Below the pieces are notes generated by a model. It was given only the letters and a program-made list of their open reading frames with translations. It was not told where the DNA came from and did no database searches. Both the position numbers and the translations under genes were made by a program. Of a stretch of DNA of 5,164 nt, positions 1-5,164 are shown in pieces. Source of the DNA: a bacterium (lineage in GTDB: Bacteria; UBA9089; JAHJRX01); NCBI GenBank assembly GCA_030017825.1, contig JASEGW010000116.1, positions 1-5,164 on the forward strand, written 5' to 3'. Within the stretch, counting starts at the first letter, position 1. Each line of letters begins with the position of its first letter.

Positions 1-140
1 TTATGCTTATTTATTGAGATATTCTTAATTTTTAGTTTTCATATTCGCGTTAATATATACTATATAACATGAGTTTGATATAAAAGTATTTCTGGGTTCT
101 GGATCTTATATTCTGAATTTTATCTAACTGCTGATGGCTA
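1..140. other. AT-rich noncoding stretch downstream of metF
   Basis: No coding frame of note is present on either strand. I found no GC-rich hairpin followed by a T-run after the metF stop, so the operon may continue to the left or end by another means. The only oddity is a small doubled TTCTGG motif on the plus strand around 91-104. Several TATAAT-like hexamers occur, as expected by chance in such AT-rich DNA, and none pairs convincingly with a -35 box. Confidence 0.6.
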
Positions 141-1067
141 TTAATTCACCGAAGGACGAGGGAGAAGTCCGGCAGATTTAACAATTTCTCCAACTATTTC
201 TTCCCATTCTATAGCCATTAAATGGATGCCTGCAATTCCTTTAATTTTTTTTAAGCGCTGGATTGATTCTACGCAAATCTTAATGCCTTCTTCTTTGCAC
301 TTTTCTTTCCCCACTCCTTTTATTCTTTCAATAACACTCTCTGGAACATCCATACCAGCCACATTTTTCTGCATATAACGAGCCATTCCTACAGATTTTA
401 TGGGAGTAACTCCAGCTAAAATATAGACTTTTTCATGAAGACCCCTATCTCTTACCATCTCCATCCATTTCTCAAATTTATCTAAGTTATAGATGCACTG
501 GGTTTGCACAAAGTCTACCCCAGCTTTAATCTTTTTAGCCAACCTGGTTACTCGAAATTCAAAAGGATCAGCAAAAGGATTAACGGCTGCTCCTATAAAC
601 ATCTCAGGTATGCCAGTAATTTCATCTCCTCCTAAAACCTTACCTTCATCGCGCATCATCTTTACGGTTTGAATTAGCTGGATAGAATCTAGATCAAAAA
701 CATTCTTAGAAGTAGGGTGATTGCCAAATGATTGATGGTCTCCGGTTAGGCAAAGTATATTCTTGATACCTAAAGCAGAAGCTCCAAAGATATCCGACTG
801 GATAGCAATGCGATTACGATCCCTAGTTACCATCTGCATATTGGGCTCAATCCCCATATCTTTTATAATTTTACAGGCAGCAATACTTGACATTCTAACA
901 ATAGAAGTCTGATTGTCTGTAATGTTTACAGAATCAACATTTCCCTTTAAATAACCTGCTTTTCTTTTTAATATTTCTACATCAGTCCCTTTTGGTGGAC
1001 CACATTCCCCAGTAACTACAAACTCACCTTTACTTAATAATTTTTCTAAATTACTTCCAGCTTTCAT
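141..1067 (-). CDS. metF: MetF, 5,10-methylenetetrahydrofolate reductase
   Basis: FAD-dependent TIM-barrel enzyme that reduces methylene-THF to methyl-THF, the last C1 reduction before methyl transfer to the corrinoid protein in the Wood-Ljungdahl methyl branch. The 308 residues are close to the E. coli MetF length (296). TGECGPPKG near the N-terminus supplies the catalytic Glu (Glu21, matching E. coli Glu28), LTGD supplies the Asp near the flavin (Asp110, matching Asp120), and FVQTQCIYN (about 187-194) holds the substrate-contacting Gln. GAAVNPFADP (159-168) and ILAGVTPIKS (216-225) are typical barrel segments. It starts at ATG 1065-1067, with AAGGGAAGG at 1080-1088. It is last in the visible operon. 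Pairing with metV and an HdrA/MvhD module points to the acetogenic multi-subunit form rather than the stand-alone NADH-dependent biosynthetic enzyme. Confidence 0.96.
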   Translation of the reverse strand: MKAGSNLEKLLSKGEFVVTGECGPPKGTDVEILKRKAGYLKGNVDSVNITDNQTSIVRMSSIAACKIIKDMGIEPNMQMVTRDRNRIAIQSDIFGASALGIKNILCLTGDHQSFGNHPTSKNVFDLDSIQLIQTVKMMRDEGKVLGGDEITGIPEMFIGAAVNPFADPFEFRVTRLAKKIKAGVDFVQTQCIYNLDKFEKWMEMVRDRGLHEKVYILAGVTPIKSVGMARYMQKNVAGMDVPESVIERIKGVGKEKCKEEGIKICVESIQRLKKIKGIAGIHLMAIEWEEIVGEIVKSAGLLPRPSVN

Positions 1068-1077
1068 GTCAAATATA

Positions 1078-1088
1078 TTCCTTCCCTT
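1078..1088 (-). promoter_or_regulatory. Ribosome binding site of metF
   Basis: The purine run AAGGGAAGGAA in the 27-base metV-metF gap ends 10 bases before the metF ATG. The spacing is slightly long but acceptable if GGG or AAGGG is the pairing core. There is no room for a separate promoter, so metF is expected to be co-transcribed with metV. Confidence 0.65.
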
Positions 1089-1094
1089 TATTTA

Positions 1095-1772
1095 TTAAAC
1101 CTTGTCAATAACCATATCTTCTCTTACAACTTTTCTAGGTCCCCCATCTCGAGAAGTGCTCCAGTTTTTAGGAGAAGCTACTTCCTCTAAAAGGTGTAAT
1201 TTGTTTAAAGTTTTCATACGATCATAAATAAGCTGCCATCCACAGTCAATTTCTTGGTTAATTTCACATTTTCCTTTTGATGAGCCTCCACAAGGACCAT
1301 TAAGAATACTCTTGGAACAACGAGCAATAGGACAAATACCTCCAAATTCTCCTAACTTACAATCCCCACAAGCTAAACACTTCTCCATCCATATTCCTTG
1401 TTCTTGAGGAATGCCAATAAATTTAGTATTTAAAGCCGGTAGCACTTCTTTATCTTTATACATTTCAGCAATTGTTTGCACCCCTGCTCCGCATCCTAAG
1501 GATACTATAGCCTCGCAATTCTTCATATTTTCTTTTAATGGTTCAATAAATTCCCATTCACACTGCCTTTCTACGGTAACTTCTTTTATATCTATATCTT
1601 TTTTTTGCATCTTATGAGCCATCTTAAGAGCAGTAGCTAAAATGCCCACTTCCTTTTCACCGCCAGCCATACAAACAGTAACACAAGTAGCGCATCCTAC
1701 CATAAGTATTTTATTGTATTCTTTAGTCATCTCTTTTATTTCGTCAAGAGGCTTTCTTTCTGCAACAATCAT
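1095..1772 (-). CDS. metV: MetV, cysteine-rich partner subunit of methylene-tetrahydrofolate reductase (MTHFR C-terminal domain family)
   Basis: MetV accompanies MetF in acetogens and passes electrons to it through iron-sulfur clusters; it belongs to the methylene-THF reductase C-terminal (zinc-finger-like) domain family. The 225 residues hold 14 cysteines. The N-terminal part has GCATCVTVC (Cys27, 30, 34), then Cys71, Cys86 and LGCGAG (Cys94). The C-terminal part has KCLACGDC (Cys132, 135, 138), GGICPIARC (Cys147, 152), NGPCGGSSKGKCE (Cys161, 169) and Cys177 before GWQLIYDRM, the family signature and enough for two [4Fe-4S] clusters. The start ATG overlaps the mvhD stop (ATGA) and has a strong Shine-Dalgarno five bases upstream. 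metF follows after 27 bases. A soluble cytoplasmic protein is expected. The exact cluster or zinc content cannot be read from the sequence. Confidence 0.92.
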   Translation of the reverse strand: MIVAERKPLDEIKEMTKEYNKILMVGCATCVTVCMAGGEKEVGILATALKMAHKMQKKDIDIKEVTVERQCEWEFIEPLKENMKNCEAIVSLGCGAGVQTIAEMYKDKEVLPALNTKFIGIPQEQGIWMEKCLACGDCKLGEFGGICPIARCSKSILNGPCGGSSKGKCEINQEIDCGWQLIYDRMKTLNKLHLLEEVASPKNWSTSRDGGPRKVVREDMVIDKV

Positions 1773-2239
1773 TTATTCCCTCCTTTAATAGGATTTGGGC
1801 CTAATTTCTTTATTTTTTCGGTCATCTCATGGGCCACCTCAGCAAACTTCTGACCCATAGAGGCTGACATGTTGTACATCTCTAAACGCTCACCCCCAAT
1901 TCCTATCTCATCCAAGATATTCTTTGCATAATTTACTCTCTTTTTAGCCCGAATATTTCCTTCCAGGAAATGACAATTTCCCTCTAGTCACCCAGCTACA
2001 TAAGCTCCATCTGCTCCATTTTCAAAAGCTTTTAATAAATACAAGGAATCCACTTTTCCTGTACAAGGAATTTTTACTATTTTTATATTAGCCGGATACT
2101 GTAAGCGCATAATCCCTGCCAAGTCTGCTGCTCCATAAGCACAGTAATGACAACAAAAAGCTACAATTTCTGGCTCAAAAGAACTGTTAGTTTTTTTTAG
2201 AGAAACTTTTGGCTCCAAAGTATTAACCTCGTTACTCAT
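1769..2239 (-). CDS. mvhD: MvhD-type [2Fe-2S] electron-transfer subunit, probable selenoprotein (in-frame TGA read as Sec84)
   Basis: Small iron-sulfur protein that, in methanogens, links hydrogenase or formate dehydrogenase to HdrA; here it probably joins HdrA to its electron partner. The ATG at 2237-2239 is preceded by AGAAAGGA (2246-2253). Residues 1-83 contain FCCHYCAYG (Cys29, 30, 33) and IPCTGKVD (Cys59), then GADGAYVAG. An in-frame TGA at 1988-1990 follows, and the frame continues as LEGNCHFLEGNIRAKKRV and a further 54 residues to a TGA at 1769-1771. The total is 156 residues, normal or slightly long for MvhD. Family members have Cys where the TGA lies (GC-x(4)-CH), so Sec84 and Cys89 would be cluster ligands. 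A hairpin just after the TGA fits a SECIS. The stop overlaps the metV ATG as ATGA, which also argues that the full frame is translated. Alternatives are a real nonsense mutation or a sequencing error, but the downstream half shows no decay. An annotation ending at 1988 (83 residues) would be a misannotation. Confidence 0.9.
1778..1786 (-). promoter_or_regulatory. Ribosome binding site of metV, inside the 3' end of mvhD
   Basis: AAAGGAGGG lies five bases before the metV ATG (1770-1772) and is the strongest Shine-Dalgarno in the window. It lies within the last codons of mvhD (Lys-Gly-Gly), so metV initiation may be coupled to translation of the selenocysteine-containing second half of mvhD. Confidence 0.85.
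1966..1981 (-). promoter_or_regulatory. Candidate bacterial SECIS hairpin immediately downstream of the mvhD UGA
   Basis: On the mRNA, GGAAAU (1981-1976) pairs perfectly with AUUUCC (1971-1966) around the loop UGUC (1975-1972), and one further G-U pair can extend the stem at its base. Bacterial SECIS elements lie inside the coding region just after the UGA and present a G near the start of the apical loop to SelB; here the G is the second loop base. Thirteen bases separate the UGA from that G, shorter than the roughly 18 in E. coli fdhF. Outward of the stem the pairing is poor. The hairpin also encodes the conserved N-C-H residues, so some of the symmetry could be coding constraint. Confidence 0.65.
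1988..1990 (-). other. Recoded UGA codon, predicted selenocysteine (residue 84 of MvhD)
   Basis: TGA sits in frame between VAG and LEGNCHFLEG, at the position of the conserved MvhD cysteine. Cys-to-UGA replacement at a metal- or redox-active cysteine is the classic mark of selenocysteine. Methanococcal VhuD is known to carry selenocysteine, which makes this site plausible. The other genes in the window read through without any internal TGA and use TGG for Trp, so a genome-wide reassignment of TGA is not supported; mvhD itself also ends on TGA. Confidence 0.87.
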
Positions 2240-2256
2240 TTAATTTCCTTTCTAAG

Positions 2257-2304
2257 TAAAAACTACTATTTTACCTAAACTCAAAATAAAAGCTCCTATT
2301 TTAA
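2257..2304. repeat. Imperfect 18-base direct repeat in the hdrA-mvhD gap
   Basis: Plus-strand copies at 2257-2274 (taaaaactactattttac) and 2287-2304 (taaaagctcctattttaa) agree at 15 of 18 positions and start 30 bases apart. They lie in the 85-base spacer between the hdrA stop and the mvhD start. The spacer is very AT-rich, so chance similarity is quite possible. No strong terminator is seen in the spacer, and the mvhD Shine-Dalgarno at 2246-2253 lies just outside the repeat. Confidence 0.3.
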
Positions 2305-2324
2305 CAACTAAATAATAGTCAAAT

Positions 2325-5164
2325 TTACGCAAACAAAGCTTCACACTTAGCCAATATCTGATCATCGCGATAATTCTGAAGCTGAATGGCTTTAGCTGGA
2401 CATTCGCTGACGCAAGCTCCGCATCCTTGACATTTTACAGCTTCTATTTCCGCTACCCCATCTTCATTAATAAAAGGCACATTATATGCGCAAACCCTAA
2501 CACAAGTTAAGCAAGCCGCACATTTATCACCATCAATAACTGATACTACTCCTCCTGCCCAAAGTTTATCTTTGGAAAGAATAGTTGAAGCACGTGATGC
2601 TGCAGCTAAACTTTGAGAAATACTCTCATCAATAAACTTGGGAGCATGAGCAAGGCCGCATAGAAAAATTCCTTCATTAGCAAGATCTACAGGCCGAAGC
2701 TTTGGGTGGGCCTCTAAGAAGAAGTTATCCGCAGTTAAAGATGTCTTAAGAAGAGGAGCTAAAATTTCATTATCAGGATGAGGAAGAATTGCTGTACTTA
2801 AAATTACCAAGTCAGTTGGTAGCTCTATTTCTTCCCTTAAAGTTAGATCATAGACCTTAACCAATAAATTATCTTCCATGTTTACTTCTGGTTTTAAATC
2901 TTTGTTATATTTTATAAATATTATACCTTGCTCTCGAGCCTTCTGGTAAAAATCTTCTTTAAAACCATATGTCCTAATATCTTGCGCTAAAATATAGATA
3001 TTCATATCTTTATTTAATTCTTTAAGCTTTAAAGCATTCTTAACTGCTTGGGTGCAACAAATACGACTGCAGTACGGCCTATCTTCTTGACGGCTTCCTA
3101 CACATTGAATCATAACTACATTTTCAATTCCAGGATAAATATTTTTATTAACCAGCATCTTCTCTAACTCTTGTTGAGTAACAATGTTTTTACTGTGACC
3201 ATAGCCATATTCAGCAGGTTTATGTTCTATGCCTCCAGTAGCCAATATAACTACTCCATGTTCTAATTCTCTATCCTGGGTACCTAAATTCTTTACTTTA
3301 GTCTTAAAATTACCTACATATCCTGAAAAACTTACTACCTGAGTATTCTTAAATACTTCAATATTGCTATTCTCCACCTTTTCTAATAACATATTTAAAT
3401 ATTCCTGAGGATCATCGCCTTCTAAAGTGTAATAAATATGCCTTAAATTTCCACCAAGTTCATCTTCCTTTTCTATTAAATATACTTTATATCCCTGAGC
3501 TGATAAAGAAAGAGAAGAAACCATTCCCGAAACTCCGCCTCCAATCACCAATGCTTTCTTATTTACAGAAACCGCAACCTTTTTTAAAGGTTCCTGTAAG
3601 GCTACCTTAAAGACAGCCATTTTCACTAAAGATTTAGCTTTAGAAGTAGCTAATTGGGGCTCCTTCATATGCACCCAAGAACATTGATCTCTTATGTTGG
3701 CCATTTCAAAAAGATAAGCATTTAGTCCTGATTCTTTTAAGGTTTCTTGAAATAAAGGTTCATGAGTCCGAGGGCTACAAGAAGCCACCACTACTCTATT
3801 TAAATTATGCTCTTCAATAGTTTTTCTAATCTTCTCTTGGATATCTTGAGAACAAGTAAATAAATTATCTTCTGCATAAACTACAAAAGGTAAGCTTTGA
3901 GCATATTCTACTACCTTGGGCACATCTACATAGCCTCCAATATTTATGCCACAATTACAGATAAATACCCCAATTCGAGGAGCTTCCCCTTTAACATCTC
4001 TTTCCAGGGGGTAGCTCTTATCCTTTACCAGACTTCCTCTTTCTTTACTAAGCAGCATAGAAGCACAAGCTGAAGCTCCACTTGATTGAGTAACCGTTTC
4101 TGGAATATCCTTGGGTTCTGAAAAAACACCACTTACATAAATACCTTCTCTATTAGTCTTTACAGGAGTAAATAAATTAGTTTTGCAGAAATTATGGTCA
4201 TTTAAATCTATAGAAAGTTTAGAAGCTAAATCAACTATCTTATCTTTAGGCTTTAATCCTACCGATAAAACTACTAATTCAAATTCTTCCTCAACTATTT
4301 CTCCACCTTGTATATACTTTAGAATCAAGTTTTTTGACTTTTGTAATTCATGAATAGAAGAGACCATAGATCTTATATATCTAACTCCATACTCCTTTTC
4401 TGCTCGTTCATAATATTCATTAAACCCTTTTCCATAAGCTCGCATATCCATAAAGAATATAGCTGTATCTAATCCCGGAACATGTTCCTTGGCAATTACT
4501 GCCTCCTTGCTAGCATACATACAACACACAGAAGAACAGTAGCTACTATCACATCCAGTATCTCTGCTTCCTACGCACTGAATAAAAGCAATCTTTTTAG
4601 GCTCCTTGGCATCAGAAAGTCTCTTGACATGTCCTTGATAGGGCCCTGAAGCCGATAAAATTCTTTCAAATTCAATACTAGTTACTACATTCTCATAAAT
4701 ACCATATCCATATTCACCTTTAATTTTGGCATCAAACTCATCAAATCCAGGAGTTAAAATAATGGAGCCAACTTCTATCTCCTCTATTTCTTCTTTCATA
4801 TTATGGTCGATAGCTTCAGGCTTACAAGCTTTTACACATTGTAAGCATTCACTACAAATAGCACAATTAAGACAACGCTTTGCTTCTTGAACAACCTCCT
4901 CTTCGCTCATTCCATCTTCTACTTCTACAAAAGTATATTTTCTATTCTGGAGATTCTTAAAATTAGTAGTTATTCTACTCCTCTTTTCAATTTTTCTCTC
5001 AGGCAATGGAGCAATATCTCTTTTTTCTTCTTCTCTTAATTCTATTCCATTCAAATAACAGTGAATAGACCGAGCAGCTTTATTTCCTTGAGCTACTGCT
5101 TCTATCACGGAAGCAGGACCTAAAACTGCATCGCCTGCAGCAAAAATTCCTTCTTTGTTTGTAG
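2325..5164 (-). CDS. hdrA: HdrA-like flavin/iron-sulfur electron-transfer protein with GltD-like N-terminal fusion, 5' end missing
   Basis: Large flavoprotein subunit that should move electrons among a nucleotide cofactor, ferredoxin, MvhD and MetFV. The frame is open to the right edge, so the N-terminus is missing; 945 residues are visible (numbered from the edge). Residues 5-12 (GIFAAGDA) plus ASVIEAVAQG are the closing FAD motif of a GltD/NfnL-type domain. A six-cysteine run follows (97, 100, 103, 106, 109, 113), then the latter half of an HdrA domain with CVGSR and YCSSVCC (Cys196, 204, 209, 213, 214). A complete HdrA follows: CNCG domain (Cys402, 404, 437, 462, 494), Rossmann VIGGGVSG (about 539-546), a second CVGSR/YCSRICC set (Cys687, 698, 702, 703) and two ferredoxin [4Fe-4S] motifs (Cys881-891 and 911-921). 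Methanogen HdrA is about 650 residues, so this is an enlarged, partly duplicated form. The GTG at 5106-5108 lies inside the FAD motif and is not the start. Family assignment is secure; substrate is inferred. Confidence 0.93.
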   Translation of the reverse strand, partial: TNKEGIFAAGDAVLGPASVIEAVAQGNKAARSIHCYLNGIELREEEKRDIAPLPERKIEKRSRITTNFKNLQNRKYTFVEVEDGMSEEEVVQEAKRCLNCAICSECLQCVKACKPEAIDHNMKEEIEEIEVGSIILTPGFDEFDAKIKGEYGYGIYENVVTSIEFERILSASGPYQGHVKRLSDAKEPKKIAFIQCVGSRDTGCDSSYCSSVCCMYASKEAVIAKEHVPGLDTAIFFMDMRAYGKGFNEYYERAEKEYGVRYIRSMVSSIHELQKSKNLILKYIQGGEIVEEEFELVVLSVGLKPKDKIVDLASKLSIDLNDHNFCKTNLFTPVKTNREGIYVSGVFSEPKDIPETVTQSSGASACASMLLSKERGSLVKDKSYPLERDVKGEAPRIGVFICNCGINIGGYVDVPKVVEYAQSLPFVVYAEDNLFTCSQDIQEKIRKTIEEHNLNRVVVASCSPRTHEPLFQETLKESGLNAYLFEMANIRDQCSWVHMKEPQLATSKAKSLVKMAVFKVALQEPLKKVAVSVNKKALVIGGGVSGMVSSLSLSAQGYKVYLIEKEDELGGNLRHIYYTLEGDDPQEYLNMLLEKVENSNIEVFKNTQVVSFSGYVGNFKTKVKNLGTQDRELEHGVVILATGGIEHKPAEYGYGHSKNIVTQQELEKMLVNKNIYPGIENVVMIQCVGSRQEDRPYCSRICCTQAVKNALKLKELNKDMNIYILAQDIRTYGFKEDFYQKAREQGIIFIKYNKDLKPEVNMEDNLLVKVYDLTLREEIELPTDLVILSTAILPHPDNEILAPLLKTSLTADNFFLEAHPKLRPVDLANEGIFLCGLAHAPKFIDESISQSLAAASRASTILSKDKLWAGGVVSVIDGDKCAACLTCVRVCAYNVPFINEDGVAEIEAVKCQGCGACVSECPAKAIQLQNYRDDQILAKCEALFA

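Noticed and set aside
14..45. Promoter-like TTGAGA with a TCATAT-type -10 on the plus strand
   Set aside because: The match is poor, the region is very AT-rich, and no plus-strand gene follows within the window.
1411..1617. Plus-strand open frame of 68 codons
   Set aside because: It lies wholly inside metV on the opposite strand, has low-complexity content (Ser/Ile/Phe-rich) and no family resemblance; it is a shadow of the real gene.
1988..2239. mvhD as an 83-residue gene or a nonsense-mutated pseudogene
   Set aside because: The downstream frame is intact for 72 codons, conserved, ends exactly at the metV start, and the TGA replaces a cysteine with a hairpin next to it; selenocysteine explains all of this better.
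2281..2304. Terminator between hdrA and mvhD
   Set aside because: The only pairing is AAAATA with TATTTT around an 8-base loop; it is all A-T pairs and not followed by a clear T-run, too weak to call.
5106..5108. GTG as the start of hdrA
   Set aside because: The frame continues upstream to the window edge and encodes the conserved FAD motif GIFAAGDA directly before it, so the true start lies outside the window.
141..5164. Genome-wide reassignment of TGA to Trp or Gly
   Set aside because: Only one in-frame TGA occurs in about 4.9 kb of coding sequence. It falls at a Cys position rather than a Trp or Gly position, Trp is encoded by TGG, and mvhD itself terminates at a TGA.

Overview
The window is a fragment of a one-strand (minus) operon from an AT-rich anaerobic bacterium that carries out the methyl branch of the Wood-Ljungdahl pathway. 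In transcription order it holds the 3' part of a very large hdrA-type flavin/iron-sulfur gene (2325-5164, open at the window edge), mvhD (1769-2239), metV (1095-1772) and metF (141-1067). All four genes are read right to left. This gene set and order matches the MetFV-HdrABC-MvhD clusters of acetogens of the Moorella type. There, methylene-tetrahydrofolate reductase is joined to a heterodisulfide-reductase-like module, and electron bifurcation or confurcation has been proposed. hdrB and hdrC would be expected to the right, beyond the window.

The most notable feature is in mvhD. Its reading frame is broken by a TGA at 1988-1990, but the same frame continues for 72 more codons with unmistakable MvhD sequence and ends in a TGA that overlaps the metV start (ATGA). 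The internal TGA falls where MvhD proteins have a conserved cluster cysteine (the GC-x(4)-CH motif). A perfect 6-bp stem with a UGUC loop begins within a few bases downstream, like a compact bacterial SECIS. I read this as a selenocysteine codon, so the product is a 156-residue selenoprotein MvhD, comparable to the selenocysteine-containing VhuD of methanococci. A simple ORF caller would split or truncate the gene.

How the genes work together (inference from families): the HdrA protein, with an N-terminal GltD/NfnL-like flavin module, would take electrons from a pyridine nucleotide. It would distribute them through its iron-sulfur chain, to MvhD and to MetV/MetF, where methylene-THF is reduced to methyl-THF. 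MvhD is the small iron-sulfur connector. MetV is the cysteine-rich partner of MetF. No membrane segments or signal peptides are evident, so the complex is expected to be cytoplasmic.

Noncoding DNA is scant: 140 bases after metF with no convincing terminator, 27 bases between metV and metF, and 85 bases between hdrA and mvhD with a weak imperfect direct repeat. The taxon cannot be fixed from this sequence. Selenocysteine use predicts selA, selB, selC and selD elsewhere in the genome.
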